DNA of 64,000 nt from Molossus alvarezi (Eukaryota > Chordata > Mammalia > Chiroptera > Molossidae): contig CM073897.1 of NCBI GenBank assembly GCA_037176705.1, positions 40,860,488 through 40,924,487 of the forward strand, in the 5' to 3' direction. A program made the position numbers and the translations under genes. The notes beneath the pieces were generated by a model. The model was not told where the DNA came from. It saw only the letters and a list, made by a program, of their open reading frames with translations, and did not search any database. Of this stretch, positions 33,736 to 44,900 are shown piece after piece. Numbering within the stretch: the stretch's first letter is position 1; every line of letters starts with the position of its first letter.

Positions 33736-34524
33736 AGCATGATTTCAAATTCATCACAATTCTACTCACCAATCTTTGTCCATTTTTGTGTTAAGATCAA
33801 TATATATTATTTTATTTAATTTGCACAACAACCTTTTTATAAGTTAAAAAGGCTTAATGATTTTTTTAATTGAATAAACCCTGAAGACAAGAATTGCAGA
33901 AACACTTTCTAATTCTTTGTGCATTTCCCATTCGCCATTAAGGATTTATTAAATTTTTAAAAGGTAAAATGGTAAGACTTCCATTTTGGACATAATTTAG
34001 CACTACAGTGCTTAAATTCTATTGTGCATATGAGTTACCAGACTGGGTTGTTTACCCCAAACCATGTTTACTGTACCTCATGTGTAAAATAAGGATTTTT
34101 CCAAATTGATTATGGCTATATAAAATTTTTCACCTATATGCTGACTTTGGGAGGAATTTTCTTCCAACAAGGTGTGCATGACAGAATAGGATAATATGTT
34201 TCTTGGTTTAAATCTTCAATCCCTAATAATGCAATTTAGACTAGATTAGTCAAGGTTATGTTTTACTGTTGTTTACCTGTTTTTAAAATTGTCATACATT
34301 GAGCTGATTATTGACAAAACACTTTACTACCTTCTCACCTGTATGATGTCCAAACCATGCCTCCTCCATTGTTCAGTACAAGCAAGATTATGCTGTCATT
34401 TATTTTTAATGTAAATGCAAGTATTTTCTTTTTATACTTACTGCTGTTCCTGGGGATGGGATTCAGTACTTTTCACTGCATGATTGATCAGCTCTAATTG
34501 CTTAAAAATGGGTAACTGAAAGGA
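33736..34524. other. Unclassified non-coding DNA
   Basis: AT-rich unique-looking interval. Nothing named. Confidence 0.35.
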
Positions 34525-34735
34525 ACAAACACATGTTGACTACAAGACACTTCTACATATAATCATATCTTATTTTACAAACCACCAAGTGAGTTAAAAA
34601 TGATCATATTCACTTTACAGATAAGAAAATTGAGGACTAGAGAATCTTAGTACATTTGTTTGCCCTAGCTGGGAAGAAATGGAGTTAAACTTCAATGCCT
34701 CTGTAAGTCATAAGTCCAGTGGTCGTTACTGATTC
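34525..34735 (-). repeat. MIR SINE, antisense
   Basis: 'CACTTCTACATATAATCATATC', 'TTCACTTTACAGATAAGAAA', 'TTGAGGACTAGAGAATC', 'GTTTGCCCTAGCTGG' form an antisense MIR. Confidence 0.7.
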
Positions 34736-34924
34736 CACAAGTGCCTCATTATAACCAAAGAACTTTTCTAATGTTGAACCAAAGTGCCTTCCTTTTATGC
34801 TATATTTTCATTCTGCTCTCTGGAGCAACACAGTATAAATTAACTCCCTCTTCCCCCGCCTTGGTGGCTATTAGAGGGTATTATTCAAGTCAGGATAATG
34901 TAGCAGCTAAAAAACTTTCCTGAG

Positions 34925-35140
34925 AAACAAGTGGACTTGTGGAGTAGCACATGGGGTTAGCACAAGATAAATCTGGGTTCAGATCCCAGGTCTCGTACTT
35001 ACTCACTTTGTAATCATGGTCAAGTCATATTAGCTCTCTAGTCCTTATTTCCTCAATATAAAATGTACAGTATATATTTTAAAATGTTTAAAATAGGCCC
35101 TACCTCCTAGTGGCATTGCTGTGAGGATGGACGAGGTGAT
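34925..35140 (+). repeat. MIR SINE
   Basis: 'TCTGGGTTCAGATCCCAGGTC', 'TACTTACTCACTTTGTAATC', 'GTCAAGTCATATTAGCTC', 'CCTACCTCCTAGTGGCATTG', 'CTGTGAGGATGG' in sense order. Confidence 0.8.
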
Positions 35141-35319
35141 GCTGAAGAGGGCTGGGTGCACAATGCCTTGTAGAAAGGGTTGCCTAAGCAATAGCTGCGA
35201 AATCATCCCAGAGTTTTCTGTTTCCCACAATAAATAACATTTATTTGTATGTCCCACAAGGTAGTGCTCATTATTTCACATGGAACACTGTCCTCTTTTT
35301 GTTAGTGATGAGAGCGTGG

Positions 35320-35545
35320 GATGATAACAGTTTGTACTTTATGCTCTCTAAGTGCCAAGGACTGGAAGCTCATCACACATATTAGCTCAGTTAGGTCTCA
35401 TAGTCTCCTGTTAAGACAAAAGCTACAGTTATCATCTCCGTTTTACACATGCTTAAACTTTATCTCAAAAACGTCATGCAACTTGCCCAAGTTCACATGG
35501 GTAGATAGTAGTAGAGCTGGTATTCAGGCCAAGGCAAGCTGGCTC
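35320..35545 (-). repeat. MIR SINE, antisense
   Basis: 'TATGCTCTCTAAGTGCCAAG', 'ATCATCTCCGTTTTACACATG', 'CAACTTGCCCAAGTTCACATG', 'GTAGAGCTGGTATTCAGGCC' in antisense order. Confidence 0.75.
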
Positions 35546-36634
35546 AGCCGTCATGATCCGGTCCTCTATGCTGAGCTGGGTCATGATGAGACCTAGGGCG
35601 TTGGGAACAGACATATTTCAGGCTCTCATTCCCAACGCTGCTTAGTATTATTTCCTCCTCTTTTGTAATCTCTCCCCAAACCCTCAGTACTCTGTGTTTT
35701 CCATGAATTGTCCTGTCTCCTTCAAGAATGCTAAATGAAGTCTCAAGGACCTAAACAGTTGGTCTCCTTTGAACCCATTTTTCATGTTTAAAATGGGGCT
35801 AGAAATACATATCTGACAATGCTGTCAGGAAGACTCAGGGTAGTGGTTTCACAACGTGTGCAGAGCAGGGTTGGCCATATCTAGATAAGTATATGTTTCT
35901 GTTCCCTTTGCTCACTGCCTGGACACATTTGCATTGAAATAGAATAATTGGGAAGAATAAATCATTTATTAATTAACTCAACAACTTATTATAAACTACC
36001 TATTGAGTGTAGGGTTTGGTTTCTGCTTTCGGTGAATCAGAAAAAAGATGCTATCCCATTCTGTAAACTGTATGAAGGAAATGGATGTGGCATAGTAGGA
36101 GCCCAGGTCAGGTAGAGAGGAATATGATCTGGGCGTTGACGATTGAATAGGAGTTATTTAGACAGCAGAGGGAGTAAGGAGGTCTTCTAGATGGTCCACT
36201 GGTCATACTAAGAGAAAAAGTTTGAAGCATACTAATAGTGGCTTATGTACCCGGCTTGCATGCCTGCCATTCCAAGGACATTATATCTCCCCCTGGCTTC
36301 CTCTTTTATGTTAATGTTTGTGTAATATACAAGCAACATAATGAAATGAAAGAAAACTTAAACAAATGCATCTGCAAAACACTGGTTTAATGCATTGAGT
36401 GCTTTTATTTTTCTTTATTGTTATCTGGTGGTTATTAATGAGCTTCTATCAACTTTTATCTTTTATTAACCATTCATTATTACTAAAAAAAATCAATGTT
36501 TCTATTCTTTATGTTTACTATTATTTCCTTTCAATGACTGTTGCCTTTATGTATTATGGTGTATATTTTTACACTTTACAAAATGGTAAGGCTAACTATC
36601 CTGAGAGGTACAGCAAAGATGTTGCCAACACGTA
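35546..36634. other. Unclassified non-coding DNA with possible L2 scrap
   Basis: Near 35965, 'TTAACTCAACAACTTATTATAAAC' and 'CTATTGAGTGTAGGG' may be the tip of an antisense L2. The rest is unnamed. Confidence 0.35.
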
Positions 36635-36830
36635 GACTTGGAATAAAATTCCTGGGTTCAAACTCTGGTGCTGCAAGTACTATCTTTTTCAAACTGTGTA
36701 ATTTATTTAAACTCTCCCTTTGGCTGTTTGCTATTGTTTCCCTCTAAAATGGGGATTGATAGTAACTACTTTGTGTTTATTGTCATGAACATTGAATAGG
36801 TTGCATATGAAGCATTGAACCCAGTCCCAA
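36635..36830 (+). repeat. MIR SINE
   Basis: 'TTCCTGGGTTCAAACTCTGG', 'CAAACTGTGTAATTTATTTAAAC', 'CTCTAAAATGGGGATTGATAG', 'TGTTTATTGTCATGAACATTG' in sense order. Confidence 0.75.
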
Positions 36831-37004
36831 GTTATTAATAGTGGCTATGATTACTAATATATAATGCTCATCTATCTTTGCACAAATGTAAATATAGCTG
36901 ATTGATTTGGTTTCTAGCCAGGAACAAAAATACTTATTTCTTTTTTTTAACCAAAGTTTTGTATGTGTACTTTTCAATAAGAATCTTATAGAATTACAGT
37001 GTAT

Positions 37005-37180
37005 AAGATGCAGTTTATTCATTCTTTCATTTGTTCAATTTCTGAATGTCTGCTTTGTCTTGAACACTATCCCAGGCTCCCAAGAACTCATGGTCTGGCA
37101 GGGAAACAGACAAATAAGCATATGATGACAATGTGATGCGACAATGTCTACCTACAAACAAGGGCTGCACGAGGCTCTAT
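37005..37180 (-). repeat. L2 3' end, antisense
   Basis: 'TTCATTCTTTCATTTGTTC', 'CTCCCAAGAACTCATGGTCTGGCAGGG', 'AACAGACAAATAAGCATATG' is the antisense L2 3' terminal series. Confidence 0.65.
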
Positions 37181-37289
37181 AGGACGTAGACCCCAACACT
37201 TGACTGTGGCCCCCCGGATCCCTGTACAATGTGGCCCCAACCCACTCCTGCACCCCCTTCCGCTGATCTGTTCCCACCTTCATCCCCCA

Positions 37290-37690
37290 CTTCCACCCTC
37301 ATTCTCCTCCACTGCACATGCTTTCTCTTGTTCCCATGCTCCTGTTTTGTCTCAGGCTCTGTGCACATGTCCCTCCTTTGGCTGGAACCCCTCTCCCCAC
37401 TCTTCATATGTTGCTTCCTCCTCCTGGTCATCTCAGCTTACATGTCATTTCCCCCGAGAGATCCTGGACCACCCACTGGTCTGTTGGCCTCAGTCTCTCT
37501 GTTTTAGCCTCTTATTGCTTCCTTCATGGCACATGTCAGTATAGAATTGTCTGTCACCCCCTTAGGCTGTGAGTGTCATGCGGAGACCAGGCCTGTGCTC
37601 ACCCCTGTGCACACAGCACCCAGTAGAGCGGAATGCAGGAAGGGCTCGGTAAAACACATGTTCAACAGGTGAAACTCGAGGAATTTAGAA
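37290..37690 (+). repeat. L2 ORF end and 3'UTR
   Basis: 'CCTTTGGCTGGAACCCCTC', 'CTCCTGGTCATCTCAGCTTAC', 'ATGTCATTTCCCCCGAGAGATCC', 'CTGTGAGTGTCATGCGGAG', 'CACAGCACCCAGTAGAG' follow the sense L2 3' region. The overlapping long frames here (37200-37572) derive from it and are not genes. Confidence 0.7.
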
Positions 37691-37784
37691 ATGCAGGTTG
37701 AATCTCACCAGTTCACCAGGATGACATGGAGGAAACAGTAGTGGTCATCATAATTTAAAGGCAAGCATGTTAATTTAGGACACA

Positions 37785-37960
37785 TTCAGATCTGGGTTCA
37801 TGTCCCGGTGTTACTACATCCCAGCTCTTCTCAACTTGGGCAAATCATCTCAGTTTCAGGGCCCCTATCATCTTCATCCGCAAAATGGAGATAATAGCAC
37901 TTAATTGTGAGGTGGCTGTGAGGAGCAGGCCTACAATATCCATCACATGGCTGAAAAATA
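37785..37960 (+). repeat. MIR SINE
   Basis: 'CAGATCTGGGTTCATGTCCC', 'ACTTGGGCAAATCATCTCAG', 'CATCCGCAAAATGGAGATAATAG', 'GAGGTGGCTGTGAGGAG' in sense order. Confidence 0.8.
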
Positions 37961-38234
37961 AATAAATAGCAGTATCGTGTGTCTTTAGATGTGAGGATAT
38001 GATAAGGAAAATCAAGAATTGCATGAACTGAAATAATTTTGTCAAGGTGGGTCCTCCCGTCTCAGCCTGAGGGTGGGAGATGGTGGTCTGACCCAAAGCA
38101 CTAGGCTGCTGTGAGAAAAACTGAATTGTTGCAAAGTCTTTGGAAGTACAAAGTGCCCACAGCAAGTCTTGGAAGATCAAAGATTTACAGTTTCTTTTTC
38201 TCAGCATCCAGAGGTCATAAAAATAATGGATAGT

Positions 38235-38425
38235 CCTTATCTGAGGCACTGGTCTAAATGATGTTCATATAGTAGCTTATTTAATCTTAACACCTCTATG
38301 AAATATTATTTCCTTGGTTTTCCAGATAAGGAAACTGAGACACAGAGATTTTAAGAAATTCACTCAAGATCACTGCACTAGGAAGTGACAGAGCTGGGAC
38401 TTCAAACCAAGCAGCATGGCATCAA
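38235..38425 (-). repeat. MIR SINE, antisense
   Basis: 'TAGCTTATTTAATCTTAACACC', 'GGTTTTCCAGATAAGGAAAC', 'TGAGACACAGAGATTTTAAG', 'GAAGTGACAGAGCTGGGACTTC' in antisense order. One of the better copies. Confidence 0.8.
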
Positions 38426-38440
38426 CAGTCCACACATTTT

Positions 38441-38815
38441 TACAAGCTTGATTTTTCAATTACAGTTTACATTTCAATTACAGTAGTACAAACAAACACG
38501 GTTTGTGTTAGTTTCAGGTGTACAAGCATATACATGATGATAGTGGTTAGGCAGTCACGTTCTTTACAAATTGTTCTCTCTGACATTTCCAGTACCCACC
38601 GGGCACCATACAGAGTTATTACAATACTATTGACTGTGTTCCCTAGGCTGTAATTGACACCCCAGTGACTCTTCTGTAACTATCCATTAGTACTTTTTAT
38701 TCCCTTTACCGTTTTTATCCAGTCTCCCAACTCCCCTCCCCTCTGGCAACCATCGGTCTGTTCTCTGCATCCATGAGCCTGTTTCTATGTTCTTAACTAG
38801 TGTACTTTACTGACC
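38441..38815 (-). mobile_element. L1 3'UTR, antisense
   Basis: 'TTCAATTACAGTTTACATTTC', 'GTTTCAGGTGTACAAGCATATAC', 'CCAGTACCCACCGGGCACC', 'CTCCCCTCTGGCAACCATCGG', 'GAGCCTGTTTCTATGTTC' are the antisense of the L1MA-type 3'UTR. The same 3'UTR family recurs at the window end. Confidence 0.9.
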
Positions 38816-38839
38816 ATATGTGGCAGAAAGCCCTGCAGA

Positions 38840-39045
38840 ATCTGAAGTTACAACCATGAGTTCACATCCCTAGTCTACCACTTACTGATTACATGGCCTT
38901 GCACAAGGTTATTAATCTTCCTTAGCTTGTGTGTCCTCATTGGAAATGTAGAAGGACAATATTATCTACTCTGAAGGGGTTGTGACATTTAAATAAGTCA
39001 GCACATGTGGTTGTGAGATGCCAGCTTCATAGCTGGTGTGCAGAA
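38840..39045 (+). repeat. MIR SINE
   Basis: 'GAGTTCACATCCCTAGTCTACC', 'ACTTACTGATTACATGGCC', 'GTGTGTCCTCATTGGAAATG', 'ATTATCTACTCTGAAGGGG' in sense order. Confidence 0.7.
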
Positions 39046-39809
39046 GAAGGTGGCTCACGTGACTACCGGCAGTGGTGCTAACATCCACCCAGGGGTCTTG
39101 ACGTGGTTGAGATTTTACAAGCCTTGATGGCTTTTAATTGAGAAATATGCATCCGTGACAGGTAATCAATATGCTCATTTGGCAGCCAGGTTCCAGATGA
39201 AATAAAACTAAACGATGATGCAATTAGAATATACAAACAAATCTCCTGCAGAAGCCAAATAGACTTGACTGCCTTCTCCATCCTGATCATGTCGCCGTGT
39301 TTGGAATGCATCTGGAAGGCATTTGTCTCGGTAAATCTGGAACCAGCTAAATAAACAGGGCTTGTTTCACTCATCAGCTGTTTGCTTTCCCTGCCTTCTC
39401 CTTGGAGCTCTGTCCCCCCGCCCAAGGGTAGCCAGCATGTCAGCACGTCGCTTGACTCCCTAAGTGTGAAGGACATGCTGCACACCCCACTGACAAACAC
39501 TGTTCCCTGAAACTCACTTTGTCACTTCTTTTCTAGTTGTCAGACAGAATGACAATAGCTGGCAGTTTTAATGGGGAAACAATTCAGGAGGCTGGTTCTC
39601 TACACTCTCTGGCAAATCTTCCTTTGAAAAAAAGTCCTTCTCTTCTTCCTTATTGGAGTGAGTGAATTACTAAAGGACAAGGCTGTCTTTGTGGTCACCG
39701 TCACACTAACCTTCTCCAGCTTTCTCTTCCAGTAGTCACCACTTCTGTATATTCACTTGAAAATGCATCAAAACTGCCACATGTCAGGGAGGCTAATAAA
39801 TCGTTAACA
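39046..39809. other. Repeat-free interval, candidate conserved non-coding element
   Basis: No repeat recognised between two MIRs. It is rich in homeodomain/POU-like words (TTTTAATTGAG at 39131, ATATGCAT at 39146, GATGCAATTAG at 39217) and has a long minus open frame (39078-39500, 140 codons) without a recognisable domain. An enhancer-like element is an inference from composition only. Confidence 0.3.
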
Positions 39810-40015
39810 TCAGTCAATGTTTTAGTTTCTCCTGGTTCAAATCCTAGATTCCCTACTTGTTAGCGCTCTGTGTTGGGCAAGTAATGTTAGTTCTCATGCC
39901 TCAATGTTCTCATTTTGGGGAAGAGGATAATATAGTGCCTGGTATTTGGTTTGATGGGAAGACTAAGGGAGGTCACAGTTCTGACATCTGCTGGCACATA
40001 AGTCTTAATGCATAA
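39810..40015 (+). repeat. MIR SINE
   Basis: 'CTCCTGGTTCAAATCCTAG', 'CCCTACTTGTTAGCGCTCTG', 'GGGCAAGTAATGTTAGTTC', 'AATGTTCTCATTTTGGGG' in sense order. Confidence 0.7.
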
Positions 40016-40119
40016 TAGTTATTATTATTGCCACCCTAAATTGTGTGAGACATCAAAAATGAGGCCAATGCAGGTCAATTAATTTTTGTACAGTACTTTC
40101 TGGTAGGCGTGGCTATCCT

Positions 40120-40257
40120 GCAAAAAACATGGGCTTGAGACAGATAAACTTGGATTCAAATTTTATCTCTACCACTTCTGTGTGACTTTGGGTAAGATAC
40201 CTGTCCTCTGTGAACGTCAGTATCCTCATTTGCAAGCTGTCTAAAGAGTGAATGTGA
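40120..40257 (+). repeat. MIR SINE, host of a mariner MITE
   Basis: 'ACTTGGATTCAAATTTTATC', 'CTACCACTTCTGTGTGACTTTGGG', 'CAGTATCCTCATTTGCAAGC' in sense order. The MITE at 40260 sits at its 3' end. Confidence 0.75.
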
Positions 40258-40259
40258 TA

Positions 40260-40380
40260 CAGGGTGGGGCAAGAGTAGGTTTGCAGTTGTTTGTATGGAC
40301 AACAATACAATAATTAATTGATAATAATATAACTGTGTTTCGTATACTCACAACTGCAAACCTACTTTTGCTACAACCTG
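40260..40380. mobile_element. Tc1/mariner-type MITE (121 bp)
   Basis: Nearly the whole element is one inverted repeat. The left terminus (40260-40290) matches the reverse complement of the right terminus (40350-40380) at 27 of 31 positions, with identical cores (GTAGGTTTGCAGTTGT and its complement). It is flanked by TA on both sides (40258-40259 and 40381-40382), the target duplication of Tc1/mariner elements. No transposase coding. Non-autonomous, and able to fold into a hairpin. Confidence 0.93.
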
Positions 40381-40554
40381 TATAAATGTCTCCTCCCAGA
40401 AATTTGTAATTTTAGCTTAAGGTAAAGCAAGCAAACTTCTGATTATGATAGATTTCACAACTGTTATAAGTCCCTGAAAAGTCTTCATTCACACCAGCAT
40501 GATTAAAACTGCTTCCACCGCAGCCAATCACAGGACCAGGAAACTGGAAAGGAA

Positions 40555-40665
40555 CTTTCTGTACCATCTTGTCTAATGCATTCATTTTACAGACAAAACA
40601 ACAAAGATTCAAAGAAGCTAAGTGACTCGTCTGAGATGTCACAGCCAATAAAAAACAGGCCGAGC
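40555..40665 (-). repeat. MIR fragment, antisense
   Basis: 'TTCATTTTACAGACAAAACAACA', 'GAAGCTAAGTGACTCGTCTGAG', 'TGTCACAGCCAATAAAA' are the central part of an antisense MIR. Confidence 0.65.
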
Positions 40666-41354
40666 CCCAAAGGAGAATCCAGTTATTCCATAGTGATAAC
40701 ATTTCACTCTAGTCTGTCCAAGTAAAGCAAAAGAGCAAAATAGGCAAAACAGTGAATTGCAATGAAAATAGAGGTTGAAGGGAAGGAGGAGAATGAAAGG
40801 AGAGAAGGAGAGAGGGGCGGGGGAGAGAAACCCGAGTACGTGCCATCCCTGGGAGCACCTGACAGTCCCCAGGCGCAGAGTGTGCAGAGTCTGCGCTGGT
40901 GGAGAAGCGGGCAGGGCTGAGGTGAGGATGATGGATCCCATCCTACCTTCTCTACCTTGGAGCGCTGCCTCTGAAACACGGGGTTCACTGCTCACACCTC
41001 TGTTTTCTAGTGTCACCATGTCTGAGTGGTTGTTGTGAACCACGGGGCTAAAGACATGACTGATATAAAATATTACTACAGGGCCTGACACGTAAGGAAC
41101 TTCACTGCATTTAGTAGTTCTTATTAAAAGTGAAATTGATGGTCATCTCTCTGTTGTTTCTCCCGCGTTTAAAGCAGTTATTTTGAAATCATTGGGGTCT
41201 ATTATGTTTTTTCAGTTCAGTGCCACGGAGCTAGCACTGTGCGGAGGTGTGGGGGAGGGCACTGAGGCGGACGTGGGCACCCAGGGGCGCCAGGGCCCAC
41301 TGTGCGGAGGCAGTGTGGGAGGGCCTCACGCCGTCTCCGCGGTCCTTAACCCTT
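40666..41354. other. Unclassified DNA with a small CpG-rich patch
   Basis: 40775-40830 is purine-rich (GGAGAAGGAGAGAGGGGCGGGG). 41220-41345 is strongly GC-rich with about ten CpGs and a near-duplicate: 41235-41260 and 41298-41324 both begin CACTGTGCGGAGG and end GAGGGC. Opposing frames at 40639-41091 (-) and 40775-41038 (+) show no recognisable domain. The patch is far below CpG-island size. Confidence 0.4.
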
Positions 41355-41460
41355 ACCACAGCCTACGGGGTAGGTAGGTGATGTTTCTCATTTTACAGGT
41401 AGGAATAATGAAATTCTGAGGGATACAATCATTTGGCTGAGATGGTTCTGACACAAAGAA
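41355..41460 (-). repeat. MIR fragment, antisense
   Basis: 'CCTTACCACAGCCTACGGGG', 'CTCATTTTACAGGTAGGAATAATG', 'ATCATTTGGCTGAGATGG' are decayed antisense MIR text. Confidence 0.6.
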
Positions 41461-41702
41461 CTCTTCTCTCTCTCTTCCAAGTCCCTGCCCACCAGGAATG
41501 CACTGACGACAAGGCTCTTTCCAAAGGAACCAGCCCATATTCGCAGAAATCTGTAGAAGAAAGATCCAAGACAGCCATCTATTACTGGTTTTCTCGGTTT
41601 TTAGGCAAACTATTTCTGTTAGCTGTCTTGTACCAGTTCCATGAAAAACTCTTGTTCAATTCTCTTTCACTTATTCCCATATGTAACAATGAATTACTAG
41701 AT

Positions 41703-41762
41703 TGTTTTGTTCGTCAGTTTACTTTGTTCACTAGTGACCAAAATAAACTGACGAACAGAACA
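41703..41762. repeat. 60-bp zero-spacer palindrome
   Basis: Two 30-nt arms, 41703-41732 and 41733-41762, pair at 27 of 30 positions with no loop. The centre is TCACTAGTGA. The right arm is the first 30 nt of a truncated plus-strand L1, and the left arm is its inverted copy. Confidence 0.95.
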
Positions 41763-41995
41763 GATCCAGAGACATGGAAGCGGGGAACAGAACAACAGAC
41801 CACAGAGGGAAGGGGCTGGGGGTCGGAAGAAATAAACCAAAGAACTTGTATGTATATATGCACAACCAGTAGACACAGACAATAGTGAGGTGAAAGGGGG
41901 GCTGGAGAGAGGACCAATAGTAGGCTGAAAGGGGGGACATCTATAATGCTTCCAAAAATAAAAATAAATAAAACAGAAACAAACAAGAAAAACAC
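41733..41995 (+). mobile_element. Bat L1 3'UTR, 5'-truncated
   Basis: Reads 'AACAGATCCAGAGACATGG', 'AATAAACCAAAGAACTTG', 'CAACCAGTAGACACAGACAATAG' and 'GGGGGGACATCTATAATGC', then an A-rich tail with AAAT units. This is the sense strand of the 3'UTR seen antisense at 18.1-19.2 kb, but more diverged. It begins exactly at the palindrome centre. The 150-codon frame 41433-41885 crosses this junction and is not a gene. Confidence 0.88.
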
Positions 41996-44900
41996 AAAAG
42001 CAGGTGGTCTCTGTGCTCACATGTGTTCTATGTTTTCTCATTCCCAGGATACACAGTTGCAGTGTTCTTCTTGACATGGAGATGTCTAATTAAGGTAATA
42101 TATATATATACATATATAAAATGCAAGAAACCTTAATATATAATTGAGGTTTGTTTTTTGTTTGCTTGTTTGTTTGTTTGTTTTTTATTCTATAGTCAAG
42201 TGTCTGTAGCTTGCAGGGACATGCTGGAGAACAGAGGGGAGAGAGAGTAATAACTGTGGCATTGTTTTTCTCTCTGCTTTTGTCTTGAGCAAAATCCAGT
42301 GGATTAGAAAGTAGCATTCTCCACAGACGCCTGTCAGTAGAGTCTGTCACAGTCGGCAGAGGTGACTGATACTAAATGCACAGATCTCTCTGGCTCAAAT
42401 GAACTGGTTTCCTCCCTTGTGAAGTGCTGTGTTTAGTCTTTGGAGAAGTGCACAGGAAAGGAACAAGCCTTTATGTGCAATGCAGAAGGAAGGTCTGGCA
42501 CTTAGAAAGTTCATGCAGATCAGGTTCCTTCTGTTTAAATGGACTAACATAGATTATAATGGAACAGGGAAAGGGCTATATTCGAGTAAATTAAAGTAAA
42601 TTGTTCGGTGTACTGGAAAAAAAACTTTCCCCCTACCCTCTTATGTTTAGTGCCTGGGATTTTCAAATTGAACTGACAAGATAAAAACAAATTAACAGGA
42701 CAAAATGTTTATTTACACATGCAATGAGCATACTCTTGGGAGTGCTCAGTGATGAGTAATTCAAAGGACTGGTTCACTTTGGGGGCTTCTATCTCTAACT
42801 TAGTAGGGGAACGGAAGAGGCAAAAAAGTCTCCTGTGGGAAAACAGGTAAATTTATTTAGGAAAGTCAAATGGGTGTTTTGGAGAACAAAGGGGAGACAG
42901 TTTGTGATAATATTTGTCTATACAGGTACAGTGGTCTTTCCATCTCCTTCTGCACCATGAAACTTCCCAGGAGAGAGGATTTATAGTAGATTTCCTCTTG
43001 GTCTCTCTGGGAGCACACCCACCCCGAAGGATTTTATGGCACTCATTTTTCACATGTTTCTGCTTGATTCTGCTTCTTCCCTTGTTCTGTCAGATAAGGG
43101 AAGCTCTAAGAAGGCTTATTTCTGCATGTGTTGAATCTCAAGTGTCTTCAGGTTAAAATAATTGTTATACTAATTCAGGGGTTCCAGTTGAGTTCACATA
43201 TTGGCTATCAGAAGATATTCCTGCACGTGTCTTTGTGTGTGTGTCAACATTTTCCAGTCTGATATCTTTTTAACTTTGAGTGACCAATATTTAATAGGGC
43301 ATATGTGAAAAACACTACCATAGTTCAACAAGACTCATGAGGATTATTGGGTGTTCTCAGACTTTTCACATTTCAGTCCTTGCTATAGACCACAACTCTA
43401 GGAGAGATCATTCCCAAGAAGACGGTGCTGCGCCTCTGTGATGATGCCTCTTTCGGGTTACAAAGAAGAAAGTGGTGTTTAAGTTCCATCAGCTGATTGG
43501 GAATTACTTTAAAACACCTGCAAAATTGAGGAAACAAAAGAAACCATCCAAGCAATAACATAGTCAGGTTTTATGAAAAACAGGAACAACACTCAGCATA
43601 TAGTGACCCAAAGATGTAGCACAGACCATTTCCTGTGGCTATCCCTTTATAACTGCCGAGAACTCTCTCTGACTGTAACCAGTCCCTCATACTTATGAGT
43701 CTGAGAGAGCTGAGCCTTGCCCTCCACTGTCACTATTACAGCTGCCTCTGCTCTGTCCTGTGCTTCTGTGTCATGCTGAAGTTCATCACATGTCCATATT
43801 CCCAGTGCAAAGGCATCACATTGAATTGGTTTGTCACTATCCATTATAGGACAGTCTAATGGGAAAAGTCCCTACCTGAAACAGTTTCTAGTTCCCTGGA
43901 TTCCCTTATGTCCAGAACACAATTGTCAATAGCTGTTGTGCAAATACATGGTCCAGTGAGTTGTGACCTGTGTAACAAGTCTACGTGGCTTAAACATGAC
44001 AGAGTGGAAGAAACAATCATTGGCCTTTTTCCAAGAAAGGGGCTGTATAAATGTCAGGCAATAAGACCTCTTATTCTTTGGAACGTTGGGTTTCTGGTCT
44101 CATCAGACTATTGATTAGTGGTTCCCCCCATATTACAATGTTCTTCAGAAATACCAGAATGGCAGAATTTCTTGGTGCACATGTGTGGGTATGACTGAAA
44201 CCTATTTGGACCAGCCCAACAGAAAGACTGCCATTTGAACCAGAAAACACAAACTTGGACCATAAAGAGTAAAAGGCAAGCTACAACTCTATGTTATAAG
44301 GAACATCCTGAGGGACAACCTGAGGAAAGGGAGAAACTCTTATGAAGGAATCAAAAGAAGTTGCTTGAGAAGAGAAAGGTCCAGGGAGAAAGATGTAGAT
44401 GATCCCACACTTTTCCATAAGGTTAGTTTCCAGAAGAGACTGGGATTCTTTTGGGGGCAACATAGAGGGACCAATGAAATTCCCATTCCTACAACACAGA
44501 GGTCCAGATTCTTTGAGTAGACAATGCAAGGAAACTTCCATAAGACCCTTGATTTATCCATCCCAAAGAATCGAAGAATGGATCTAGATGGGAGAGACCT
44601 TAGTAGGAAACCTTACAGAGAGAATGACTCAGAGAGTTAATAAGTTCCTAGAAGGAACATTGTCTTAAACACTTCTAATGGCTTGGAACAATCTAAGACA
44701 ACAAACACTGCTGTTTCTCCCACTTGTTCTAAAGTATTCTTCTGTAAAAATAAAATAATACCAGACCTTTTCTTTCACAGAAAAAGAAATGAGCTAAAGG
44801 ATAAAATGTTCTCAATTTGAAACTTCACTCCTTTTTTCTCTTGAAATTTTGGGACCTGCTCTTCATCAGCCTTCCATGTGCACCTGCCAATGACTAAACT

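Noticed and set aside
40639..41091. 150-codon minus-strand frame across the purine-rich tract
   Set aside because: Proline/serine/leucine content follows from the local CT-rich complement. Overlapping frames exist on the other strand and no domain is seen.
41433..41885. 150-codon plus-strand frame
   Set aside because: It starts in a MIR scrap, crosses the 60-bp palindrome and ends in an L1 3'UTR, so it is a chance concatenation.
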